From positions 1 to 14,466 of the forward strand of contig JABFVJ010000137.1 of the NCBI GenBank assembly GCA_013362835.1: a stretch of DNA of 14,466 bases. The letters run 5' to 3'. The DNA is from Nonomuraea sp. Its GTDB lineage: Bacteria; Actinomycetota; Actinomycetes; Streptosporangiales; Streptosporangiaceae. The notes under the pieces were generated by a model that saw only the letters and a program-made list of their open reading frames with translations, was not told the DNA's origin and did not search any database. Numbering within the stretch: the stretch's first letter is position 1; each line of letters begins with the position of its first letter. A program made the position numbers and the translations under genes. Of the stretch, positions 1 through 7,351 are shown in pieces.

Positions 1-2420
1 CGTACGGTGCCCGCCGTGCCGTCGACGGTGATCAGCTGGCCCGTCCTGATCTCGGTCGTGGCGTCGCGGACGCAGATGACGGCGGGGATCCCGTACTCGC
101 GCGCGACCGTGGGGCCGTGCGCCACCGGGGAGCCGGTCTCGGTCACCAGGCCGGCCGCGGTCATGAACAGCGGCGTCCAGCCGGGGTCCGTGGTGGGCGC
201 GACCAGGATCTCGCCGGGTTCGATGCGCGCGCCGACCGGGTCGCGGATCACCCGGGCCCTGCCGGTCGCCCGTCCGGCCGCCCCGGACATCCCGGAGAGC
301 ACGCCGTCCCGCGCGGGCTGGGCGGGGGCGAGCGCCTCCACGTCGGTCCCGTCGGACAGCAGGGCGCCGGGGACGGTGGGCCGGCGCAGCTCCCGCTCGT
401 ACTCGGCGCGCCGGGCCGAGGCGATCTCGCGCTGGTCCGTGCCGTCGCGGGCGGCGGACAGGGCCTCGTCCAGGGTCAGGAACATGATGTCGCCGGCGTG
501 CTCCAGCCGCCCCCGGGCGGCCAGGTCGGCGCCGGCCAGGAGGAGCTGACGCCGGCTGGCCTGGATCGCGGGCAGCCAGGCGAACTTCCCGATCTCCCGC
601 AGCCCGGTGAGCTGCCGCGAACGGCGCATGAGGAACACCGCCAGCCGCCCGCGCACCGGCCGCCTGCGCCGCGCCCGGCGCGCCACCGTCTCGATCGTCC
701 GCTCCGCCCTGGCGGCCGCCGCCTTGAACCGTACGTCGGGCGCCTGCGCCGGATCCTCGATGCGCAGGTAGTTGGCGATGGTGCCGAACAGCGGCGCCGG
801 GTCCTCGTCCCAGTGGGCCACGCCGACGTCGATCTCGGCCGCCGCGCGCATGCCGTACCTGGACAGGAAGTCGCGCATGCCGATGTCGGGGAGCTCGCCC
901 GCGAAGTACCGGGCGGCGAGCTCCTTCGGCGGGGTGTGGAGGAACAGGTCGCGGTGCTCGCGCGCCCGCACGGCCAGGCCCCACAGCCTGAGGTCCATCT
1001 CGGTGGTCACGTTGTACGGCATGCCACCGAGTACGGCGTCGAGCTCCTCGTCCGTGGCGACGCCCTTGAGCAGCGCGGACGGGACCGTCCCGGCGATCAT
1101 GCCGGCCGTCAGCGGCCACAGGATCCCGCGCATGTCGACGCTCATGACCGATCGGTGGGAGTCCTCGATGACCCAGCGCACCCGCTCGGCGGCCGTGGCG
1201 GACGCGCCAGGCGGCACGATCATCCGCCTGATCTCGGCGACGCCGCGGTGGACGCGGGCCCGCGCGAGCGCCGGGCGGGCCAGGCTCGACACCACTCCGG
1301 CCACCCCGGCGGGAACCATCCGCGCGGCGCCCTTGAGGACCGAGCCGACGTTGAAGGGCAGGCCGGGCCGCGGCGCGAACCGCGGATCGTCGAGCATGCG
1401 CAGCACGGCGCCCTGCACTCGCGGCCCGTAGACCTCCAGGGAGGCGCCGATCCGCCCGCGCATGCTCTTGTTGCGCATGAAGTCGGTCACGTCGAAGTAG
1501 ATCCGGCCGCCGATCGGGACCAGCCGGGGCAGCGGGTCTCGCGGGTCGACCCGGGCTCCCGCGGCCTTGAACCACATGCTCCCGCCCGTCTTGAGCAGCG
1601 ACATGCCCATCGGGGTGCACGGGCGCAGCATGCCCTGCATGTGGCCGAACTCCAGGTAGAGCCGCGTGTCGCCGGTCTCGGGCGGCGGCGGGAAGAGCGT
1701 GGTGACCGGCCGCGACTGCAGCAGCCACAGCGTGTCATCGGCGTCGATCGCCCACTCGACGTCCTGCGGCGAGCCGAAGTGCTCCTGCAGGCGCAGGCCG
1801 GCCGCGCGCAGCCGTTCGAGCTGCTCGGCGGTCAGGCAGCCGCCGGGGTTCGGCTCGGCCGGGATCCCCAGGGCGAGCACGTGGTGGTCCGGTACGACGG
1901 TGCCGTCGACGATGGCGGTGCCCAGGCCGGGGGCGGCGTCGACGACCGTCTCCGTACGGCAGCCGGTGATCGGGTTGGCGGTGAACAGCACCCCGGCCGC
2001 GACCGGGTCGACCATGCGCTGCACCACCACGGCCATGGCCGCCTCGTCGATCCCGGCGGCGGCGCGGTAGGCGACCGCCCGTTCGGTGTACAGCGACCCC
2101 CAGCAGCGGCGGACCGCGTCGATCAGCTCGCCCGGCCCTTCGACGTTGAGGTACGTGTCCTGCTGACCGGCGAAGCTGGCCTCCGGCAGGTCCTCGGCGG
2201 TGGCGCTGGAGCGGACCGCCACCCGCCCGCCGCCGAGCCGCTCGTACGCCTCGGCCAGCTCCTTCTCCGGAAGCTCCCCCGACCGGTACGCCTCGACCGT
2301 CAGGCAGAAGCCGCCGGGGACCCGTTCACCCGCCTTGATCATCTCTCCGAGGCCCGCGGCCTTGCCGCCCACCAGATCGCCCATGGAACGGTCGACGTCG
2401 GAAAGCTGGATCAGATTCAT
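1..2420 (-). CDS. Rifampin phosphotransferase-like PEP-utilising enzyme (PPDK N-terminal/ATP-grasp plus C-terminal His swivel domain), 3' end cut by the window
   Basis: The reading frame is open from an ATG at 2418-2420, preceded by the strong Shine-Dalgarno GGGGAGAAGG at 2425-2434, to the window edge (806 complete codons). The N-terminal ATP-binding domain shows VGGKAAGLGEM (17-27), VPGGFCLT (34-41), VRSSATAEDLPEASFAGQ (69-86) and LLQSRPVTTLF (233-243). A long middle domain includes GGRIYFDVTDF. The C-terminal phosphohistidine domain has ETGSPVAHGPTVAREYG, with the swivelling histidine at residue 768. A histidine this near the C-terminus separates it from PEP synthase (central His, C-terminal PEP barrel) and matches the order of rifampin phosphotransferase, which uses ATP to phosphorylate rifamycins. 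Only about five residues should be missing. The N-domain is roughly 45 residues shorter than in Listeria RPH between VEAYR and VRSS. No palindromic rifamycin-associated element is visible upstream; TAGCGT at 2471-2476 is at best a weak -10. Family membership is firm; the substrate is open. Confidence 0.88.
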   Translation of the reverse strand, partial: MNLIQLSDVDRSMGDLVGGKAAGLGEMIKAGERVPGGFCLTVEAYRSGELPEKELAEAYERLGGGRVAVRSSATAEDLPEASFAGQQDTYLNVEGPGELIDAVRRCWGSLYTERAVAYRAAAGIDEAAMAVVVQRMVDPVAAGVLFTANPITGCRTETVVDAAPGLGTAIVDGTVVPDHHVLALGIPAEPNPGGCLTAEQLERLRAAGLRLQEHFGSPQDVEWAIDADDTLWLLQSRPVTTLFPPPPETGDTRLYLEFGHMQGMLRPCTPMGMSLLKTGGSMWFKAAGARVDPRDPLPRLVPIGGRIYFDVTDFMRNKSMRGRIGASLEVYGPRVQGAVLRMLDDPRFAPRPGLPFNVGSVLKGAARMVPAGVAGVVSSLARPALARARVHRGVAEIRRMIVPPGASATAAERVRWVIEDSHRSVMSVDMRGILWPLTAGMIAGTVPSALLKGVATDEELDAVLGGMPYNVTTEMDLRLWGLAVRAREHRDLFLHTPPKELAARYFAGELPDIGMRDFLSRYGMRAAAEIDVGVAHWDEDPAPLFGTIANYLRIEDPAQAPDVRFKAAAARAERTIETVARRARRRRPVRGRLAVFLMRRSRQLTGLREIGKFAWLPAIQASRRQLLLAGADLAARGRLEHAGDIMFLTLDEALSAARDGTDQREIASARRAEYERELRRPTVPGALLSDGTDVEALAPAQPARDGVLSGMSGAAGRATGRARVIRDPVGARIEPGEILVAPTTDPGWTPLFMTAAGLVTETGSPVAHGPTVAREYGIPAVICVRDATTEIRTGQLITVDGTAGTV

Positions 2421-2501
2421 GGCGCCTTCTCCCCAAGGCCGGTCAGACTCCCCGGAATCCCACCTTTTCGACGCTAACACTCCGACGGTCGTCGCCGTAC
2501 C

Positions 2502-2542
2502 CTCCCGGGTGCGGGGGATGGGGAGTTCCCCGCACCCGGGAG
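2502..2542 (-). terminator. GC-rich hairpin terminator closing the hexosaminidase-to-nucleotidase operon
   Basis: A perfect 15-bp inverted repeat has arms CTCCCGGGTGCGGGG at 2502-2516 and CCCCGCACCCGGGAG at 2528-2542, with an 11-nt loop that could close further through G-T and A-T pairs. It starts 4 nt past the nucleotidase TGA (2547-2549). No T run follows on the minus strand, which is common for actinobacterial terminators. It separates the nucleotidase from the downstream phosphotransferase-like gene, leaving about 80 nt for the latter's own promoter. Confidence 0.85.
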
Positions 2543-2546
2543 CCCC

Positions 2547-4295
2547 TTACGGCAGCGGCACCGCCCGGTCCAGGGCGGGCGGGGTCACCGGGCCCTGTCG
2601 CAGGTAGGCCCGCATGGCCTCGTAGTCGCGCTCGCCGCGCACCGCGTCGGTGTACCCGGCGAAGGCGGTGTAGCCGTCGGCGCCGAGCAGCGTGTACGCC
2701 AGCGCGGCGAGCCGGTAGGTCCTGCCGGTGTCGAGCGGCTGCCCGTCGACGATCACGTCGGCGGGGTTGATCCGGTCGCCCACGGGCCGGTTCGCGGAGT
2801 AGGAGAAGCGCACGTTCTTGGACACGGCCAGCGGCGCGAACCTCACCGTTCCGTCGGCCTGCGTCTGCCACTGCTGCTCCAGGGCCTGCTCGATCTGCGA
2901 GCCCTTGACGGAGACCGTGAGCACCGGGTTGGCGTACCCCCACGCCGCCCACGACTCGCCCATGAGCACCTGACCGTCGGCGTCGGCGGGGTTGGCGCCC
3001 TTGGCGAACCTCAGGTCGCCGCGCAGCGAGTTCGAGCCCTTGACCGGCGCCACGGCCACCATGGCCAGGTCGGCCCCGCCGCCCTCGGTCCGCCGCGAGT
3101 CGAAGTACGCCACGTCGGCCACGGTGTTGCCGAGCGTGCTCTGACCCGTCGCGTCGCGGGTCCTGGTGAGGTCGCCGGTGATCGTCCCGTACGGCTTGGC
3201 GTAGGTCTCCTTCTGCTTGGCGTTCCAGTGGTCGACCAGCTTCACCATCGCGGGGTCGGGGGTGACGTCGCGAGTCACGGGGTGGTTGACCGCGGTGGTC
3301 TCGGACCTGATGACGTCACGGGTACGCCGGTCGATCCTCAGGTTGATCTCGCTGATCAGGCGGCCGTGGTTGGCGGCCTCGACGACCGGGCGGGGGTTGC
3401 CGGCGGGGTCGGGGAGCGAGCAGGTGAAGTACCAGTGCCAGTGGCCCGTGACGATGACGTCGATGTCGGGCGAGGCCTTCTGGGCGAAGTCCCAGATCGG
3501 CCCGCTCTTCTGGTCGGCGCAGCCGTTGTAGTCGCTCCCGGCGTTGCCGCCCTCGTGCACGTTGGCGACGATGGCCTTGACGCCGCGCCGCTTGAGGATG
3601 GCGGCGTACTTGTCGGCGGTCTCCAGCAGCGGCAGGTTGTCCAGCCCCGGCTGGTAGGAGGTGGAGCCGTCCACGGTGGTGGGCGTGGTCAGGTTGATGA
3701 ACCCGACGGGGATGCCCTGGAAACGCTTGATCACGTACGGCGGGAGCACCGGGCGGGTGTCGCCCTTCGCGGTGATGTTGGCCGTGGAGATGGCGAAGTC
3801 GGCGCCGTGGAACCGACGACCGTCGGAGTCGGTGAAGCAGCTGTCGAGGCCGATCTCGCCGAAGCACTCGCCCTGGCCCATGTGGTCGCGCAGGAATTCG
3901 AGCGACCGGTCCAGCTCGTGGTTCCCGACCGCGGTGAACTCCACGCCGATCTTGTTCAGGAACTCGATCGTGGGCTCGTCGGCGTGGTACGACACCTCGG
4001 TCGGCCAGCCGCTGAAGTTGTCACCCGACGAGAACGTGACCGTGTTCTCGTGCCCTTCCCTGAGCCTGCCGAGATGCGCCGCCACGTACGGCGCGCCGCC
4101 CACCACCAGGGTGTTCCCCCGCGCGTCCTTGATCGTGCCGTCGGTGGCGTTGGTCTGCGGGGTGATGTAGCCGTGGAAGTCGGTGAGGGACAGCAGTTGC
4201 ACGTCCACGGGCTTCGGCGCGGCCAGTGCCGGTGAGGCGGAAGAGGCCAGAGTGACGCCTAAGGCGACAACGATCCACTTGCGGAAGGAATGCAC
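2547..4295 (-). CDS. Secreted UshA-type 5'-nucleotidase / bifunctional metallophosphatase
   Basis: This 582-residue protein has a Sec signal peptide (FRKWIVVALGVTLASSA, then ALA-A near residues 23-26) and is exported. The N-terminal calcineurin-like metallophosphatase domain carries the dinuclear metal motifs LTDFHG (D39, H41), SSGDNF (D92), AVGNHELD (N125, H126), VANVHEGG (H247) and VTGHWHW (H285, H287). The C-terminal 5'-nucleotidase substrate domain starts with LGNTVADVAYFD and contains YTLLGADGYTAF. UshA-family enzymes hydrolyse 5'-nucleotides, 2',3'-cyclic nucleotides or UDP-sugars outside the membrane. Cysteines around GQGECFGEIGLDSC may form a disulfide. The start is GTG 4293-4295 with GAGGAG at 4301-4306 upstream; a nearby ATG (4297-4299) is out of frame. 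It is the last gene of the operon, 45 nt after the MalG-type permease and directly before the terminator. Exact substrate is unknown; nucleotide sugars would suit the amino-sugar context. Confidence 0.92.
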   Translation of the reverse strand: MHSFRKWIVVALGVTLASSASPALAAPKPVDVQLLSLTDFHGYITPQTNATDGTIKDARGNTLVVGGAPYVAAHLGRLREGHENTVTFSSGDNFSGWPTEVSYHADEPTIEFLNKIGVEFTAVGNHELDRSLEFLRDHMGQGECFGEIGLDSCFTDSDGRRFHGADFAISTANITAKGDTRPVLPPYVIKRFQGIPVGFINLTTPTTVDGSTSYQPGLDNLPLLETADKYAAILKRRGVKAIVANVHEGGNAGSDYNGCADQKSGPIWDFAQKASPDIDVIVTGHWHWYFTCSLPDPAGNPRPVVEAANHGRLISEINLRIDRRTRDVIRSETTAVNHPVTRDVTPDPAMVKLVDHWNAKQKETYAKPYGTITGDLTRTRDATGQSTLGNTVADVAYFDSRRTEGGGADLAMVAVAPVKGSNSLRGDLRFAKGANPADADGQVLMGESWAAWGYANPVLTVSVKGSQIEQALEQQWQTQADGTVRFAPLAVSKNVRFSYSANRPVGDRINPADVIVDGQPLDTGRTYRLAALAYTLLGADGYTAFAGYTDAVRGERDYEAMRAYLRQGPVTPPALDRAVPLP

Positions 4296-4340
4296 GCATA
4301 CTCCTCGATAGGGGATGTAACGGGAGAAAAGACTTGCGGA

Positions 4341-5150
4341 TCAGCCCTTCGAGCCGGTGAACGCGATCCCGGCGATCAGCTGCCGCTGCATGACCACGAA
4401 GAGAACGATCACGGGCAGCGAGGCGACGACGGACCCGGCGAAGAGGATCGGGTAGTTGGTCAGGTACTGGCCGCGCAGCGAGGCCAGCCCGGCGGAGAGC
4501 GTCATCATCTCCGGGTCGGTGTTGACCACCAGCGGCCAGAGCAGGCTGCTCCAGGACCACATGACGGTCAGCAGCCCGAGCGCCAGCAGGCCGGGCCGCA
4601 CCAGCGGCAGCATGATCCACCAGTAGATCTGCAGCGGGTTGGCGCCGTCCAGCCGCGCCGCCTCGTCCAGCTCCCTCGGCAGCGTCTTGAAGAACTGCCG
4701 CAGCAGGAACGTGCCGAAGGCCCCGAAGATCCCGGGGGCGATGAGCGCCTGGAGGGTGTTGAGCCACCCGAGCCCCTGCACGATCTCGTACCGGGGCAGC
4801 AGGAACAGCTCGCCCGGCACCATCAGCACGGCCAGGAACAGCATGAAGATCAGCCCGCGTCCGGGGAACTCCAGCCGGGCGAAGGCGAAGGCCGCGAGCG
4901 AGCACAGCAGCAGCTGCCCGGCCGTCACCGCCGCCGTCACGATCACGGTGTTGAGGAACTGCCGCCCGAGCGGCACGGTCCTGAACACGTCGGCGAAGTT
5001 GTGCCACTGCCAGGAGGGCAGGGCCGTGGGCGGCACCCGCATCGACTCGGTGACCGTCTGCAGCGAGACCACGAGCTGCCAGACGAACGGCGTGACCATG
5101 ATCAGCCCGCCGGCGAGCAGCACCGCGTGCACGATCCAGCGCCTACTCAT
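4341..5150 (-). CDS. Carbohydrate ABC transporter permease, MalG type
   Basis: This is a 269-residue inner-membrane permease with about six hydrophobic segments, starting with IVHAVLLAGGLIMVTPFVW. The cytoplasmic EAA loop that docks the ATPase is clear: ELDEAARLDGANPLQIYW at about 160-177, followed by WIMLPLVRPGL. Length and motif match the MalG/CUT1 family, which forms one half of the membrane channel for di- and oligosaccharides. The ATG at 5148-5150 overlaps the end of the upstream permease gene by 8 nt (ATGAGTAG), so translation is probably coupled. Its TGA is 4341-4343. It pairs with the MalF-type permease and the binding lipoprotein just upstream in the operon; no ATP-binding subunit gene is present. 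The transported sugar cannot be read from the sequence; the hexosaminidase in the operon suggests an amino-sugar oligosaccharide. Confidence 0.93.
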   Translation of the reverse strand: MSRRWIVHAVLLAGGLIMVTPFVWQLVVSLQTVTESMRVPPTALPSWQWHNFADVFRTVPLGRQFLNTVIVTAAVTAGQLLLCSLAAFAFARLEFPGRGLIFMLFLAVLMVPGELFLLPRYEIVQGLGWLNTLQALIAPGIFGAFGTFLLRQFFKTLPRELDEAARLDGANPLQIYWWIMLPLVRPGLLALGLLTVMWSWSSLLWPLVVNTDPEMMTLSAGLASLRGQYLTNYPILFAGSVVASLPVIVLFVVMQRQLIAGIAFTGSKG

Positions 5151-6072
5151 AGTGGACCCACCGCCTCTGCAGCCTGAACTGGACGGCGGTCAGCACGAGG
5201 ATCAGGGCCAGCAGCACGACCGCGATGGCGGCGGCGTAACCGCGGCTGTTCTGCACGAAGCCCTGCTCGTAGAAGAGGTAGACGATCGTCCGGCTGCCCG
5301 CCATCGCCGGGCTCTTGCTGTCGATCATGAGATAGACCAGGTCGAACACCTGCAGCGCGTTGATCAGCGTGATCACCACGACGAAGAACGTGGTGGGCGT
5401 GAGCAGCGGCAGCGTGATGCGGAAGAACTGCCGCATCCTGCCCGCGCCGTCGATCGCGGCGGCCTCGTAATAGTGCTTCGGGATGCCCTGGAGGCCGGCC
5501 AGGAACAGCACCGCGTTGTAGCCGAGCGAGCTCCAGATCCCGACCACCGCGATCGCGTAGATCGCGAACTCGGGGTCGGACACCCAGTACGGCCCGTCGA
5601 TCCCGACCTGGCCGAGCAGGTAGTTGATCAACCCGAAGTCGCCGTTGTAGAGGTAACGCCAGGTCAGGCCGACGGCCGCGGGCATGGTGACCACGGGCAG
5701 GAAGTACAGCGTGCGGTAGAAGCCGAGCCCGCGCAGCCCCGGCACGTTGAGCAGCGCCGCGATCGCGATCGACAGCGGCACCCCGACGAGCACGAGCGCG
5801 GAGTAGAGCAGCGTGTTGCGCAGCGCGCCGATCATCTCCTCGTCGCCGAAGAGGGCGGCGAAGTTGTCCAGGCCCACCCACGTCTGCCCGCCGAACACGC
5901 CGGACTCGGTGAAGCTGAGGTAGAACGTCTGGACGATCGGCCACAGGTAGAACACGGCCAGCCCGAAGGCCATCGGCGCGATCAGCCCGTAGCCCCAGAG
6001 CCAGTCGCGCCGCGACCGCCGCCCCGGCGGGGCCGCCGCCTTCACGGCGGCCCGTTCCTCGGTCAGCACCAT
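5143..6072 (-). CDS. Carbohydrate ABC transporter permease, MalF type
   Basis: This is a 309-residue permease. A basic, proline-containing cytoplasmic tail (residues 1-24) is followed by a first membrane segment, GYGLIAPMAFGLAVFYLWP, and about five more. The EAA loop is HYYEAAAIDGAGRMRQFF at about 200-217, followed by RITLPLLTPT. These are hallmarks of the sugar-permease (CUT1) family that heterodimerises with a MalG-type partner, here the next gene. The ATG at 6070-6072 lies 3 nt after the TAG of the binding-protein gene, with AAGGAG inside the end of that gene as ribosome binding site. The frame ends at TAG 5143-5145, inside the next gene's start region. Regulation is expected to follow the operon promoter at 11.5 kb. 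Confidence 0.93.
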   Translation of the reverse strand: MVLTEERAAVKAAAPPGRRSRRDWLWGYGLIAPMAFGLAVFYLWPIVQTFYLSFTESGVFGGQTWVGLDNFAALFGDEEMIGALRNTLLYSALVLVGVPLSIAIAALLNVPGLRGLGFYRTLYFLPVVTMPAAVGLTWRYLYNGDFGLINYLLGQVGIDGPYWVSDPEFAIYAIAVVGIWSSLGYNAVLFLAGLQGIPKHYYEAAAIDGAGRMRQFFRITLPLLTPTTFFVVVITLINALQVFDLVYLMIDSKSPAMAGSRTIVYLFYEQGFVQNSRGYAAAIAVVLLALILVLTAVQFRLQRRWVHYE

Positions 6073-6075
6073 CGG

Positions 6076-7332
6076 CTACTCCTTCGCCAGGATCTCGTTC
6101 ATCCGCGTGGCGATCTCCTTGGCCGCGTCCGCGGTCGGCCGCCTGCCCGCCCACGCCTCGGCCATGAGCTTGTTCTGCACGTCCTGCCACTTGGCGGTGT
6201 TCAGCGAGACGGGGTACGGCACGCCGTGCGGGAGCGAGGCGTCGAAGGTCTCCTTCAGGTGGTAGCCAGGGAAGGCCGCGAACCAGCCGTCCTGGGTGCC
6301 GGCCCGCGAGGAGACCGAGGCGCCGCCGGAGTCGCTGAGGATCTTCTCGCCCTCGTCGGAGGAGATGAAGGTGGCGAACTCCACGCTCTCGGCCGGGTGC
6401 GCGCTCTTGGCCGACACGGCGTTGGCCAGGCCGAGCAGGATGACGGCCTCCTGCGCCGGCCCCTTCGGCAGAGGCGCGACGTCGATCTTGTCGCCGCGCT
6501 CGGTGTTGGCCTTGAACGCGGTGGCGAGCCAGGAGCCGCCGTAGTACATGCCGTACTTGCCGGTCATGAACAGTTGGATGGGGTCGGTGTCGGTGGTCGC
6601 CTCGGCGGGCGGGGCCACCTTGTCCTTGTTGATCAGGTCGGTCCAGAACTCCAGGCCCTGGATGGAGCCGGGCTCGTCGAAGCCGGACTTCTTGCCGTCG
6701 GCGGAGATGACGTGGCCGCCGGCCTGGACCATCGTGGGGTAGAAGCCGCCCTGGTCCCACATGGGGGCGAGCAGGCCGTACTGCTTCTTGGCGGGGTCGG
6801 TCAGCTTCTTGGCGGCGGCCCTGAGGTCGTCCCAGGTCCAGTCGGCGGTCGGGTACTTCACGCCGGCCTTGTCGAAGAGCTCCTTGTCGTACCAGAGCAC
6901 GGGGAGGCCGACGTCGCGCGGCATGCCGTACAGCTTGCCGTCGTAGCGGTAGCCGTCCACGATGGCCTGCGGGAAGGCGCTGACGTCGGCGTTCTCGATG
7001 GGGGCGATCACGCCGCCCTTGGCGTACAGGCGGACGTTGAGGCTGTTCATCCAGAAGACGTCGGGGGCGGCGCCGCCGGTGGCCGCGGTCTGGAGCTTGG
7101 TCCAGTACTGGTCCCACGGGGTGATCTCAAGCTTGACCGTGACGTTCGGGTGCTTCTTCTGGAAGGCGTCGATGATCTTCTGGGTGCTGGCCTGGTCGTT
7201 CTTCTCCCAGATCGCGTAGCTGATCGTGATTTTTCCGGACGTGGTGGTGGTGTCGGTGCCGGAGCCACAACCAGTCAGGGTCGCGGCCAGAGTCATCGCC
7301 GAGGCGGCGGCCAATGCCATTCGCAGGCGCAC
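6076..7332 (-). CDS. Extracellular sugar-binding lipoprotein of an ABC transporter (family 1 solute-binding protein)
   Basis: This 418-residue precursor has a lipoprotein signal: MRLRMALAAASAMTLAATL, then lipobox LTGC with the acylated Cys at 22 and a Ser/Thr/Gly linker. The mature part shows solute-binding family features: ITISYAIWEKNDQ, AFQKKHPNVTVKLEI, AAPDVFWMNS and YGMPRDVGLPVLWYDKELFDKAG. It would be anchored outside the membrane and hand a sugar to the two permeases encoded next. The start is GTG 7330-7332, supported by AAAGGA 6-7 nt upstream; an in-frame ATG at 7318-7320 is four codons later and would shorten the basic n-region. The stop (TAG 6076-6078) is 3 nt before the MalF-type gene. 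Many tryptophan and tyrosine residues fit a carbohydrate pocket. The ligand is unknown; the GH20 enzyme upstream points to GlcNAc- or GalNAc-containing oligosaccharides. Confidence 0.92.
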   Translation of the reverse strand: MRLRMALAAASAMTLAATLTGCGSGTDTTTTSGKITISYAIWEKNDQASTQKIIDAFQKKHPNVTVKLEITPWDQYWTKLQTAATGGAAPDVFWMNSLNVRLYAKGGVIAPIENADVSAFPQAIVDGYRYDGKLYGMPRDVGLPVLWYDKELFDKAGVKYPTADWTWDDLRAAAKKLTDPAKKQYGLLAPMWDQGGFYPTMVQAGGHVISADGKKSGFDEPGSIQGLEFWTDLINKDKVAPPAEATTDTDPIQLFMTGKYGMYYGGSWLATAFKANTERGDKIDVAPLPKGPAQEAVILLGLANAVSAKSAHPAESVEFATFISSDEGEKILSDSGGASVSSRAGTQDGWFAAFPGYHLKETFDASLPHGVPYPVSLNTAKWQDVQNKLMAEAWAGRRPTADAAKEIATRMNEILAKE

Positions 7333-7351
7333 GGGGGGTTCCTTTTCTGTC

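Noticed and set aside
117..2477. A 786-residue plus-strand open frame opposite the phosphotransferase-like gene
   Set aside because: Its composition (Arg, Gly, His, Ala, Val runs) is typical of an antisense shadow in high-GC DNA, while the minus frame carries clear family motifs throughout.
2421..2546. Rifamycin-associated palindrome upstream of the phosphotransferase-like gene
   Set aside because: The only strong inverted repeat (2502-2542) sits directly after the nucleotidase stop and has a terminator shape; it does not resemble the known GC-rich element with GCTTGC/GCAAGC arms.
5147..7117. A 656-residue minus-strand open frame overlapping the binding-protein and MalF-type genes
   Set aside because: It is a frame-shifted, Arg-rich shadow of two genes with clear lipobox and EAA motifs.
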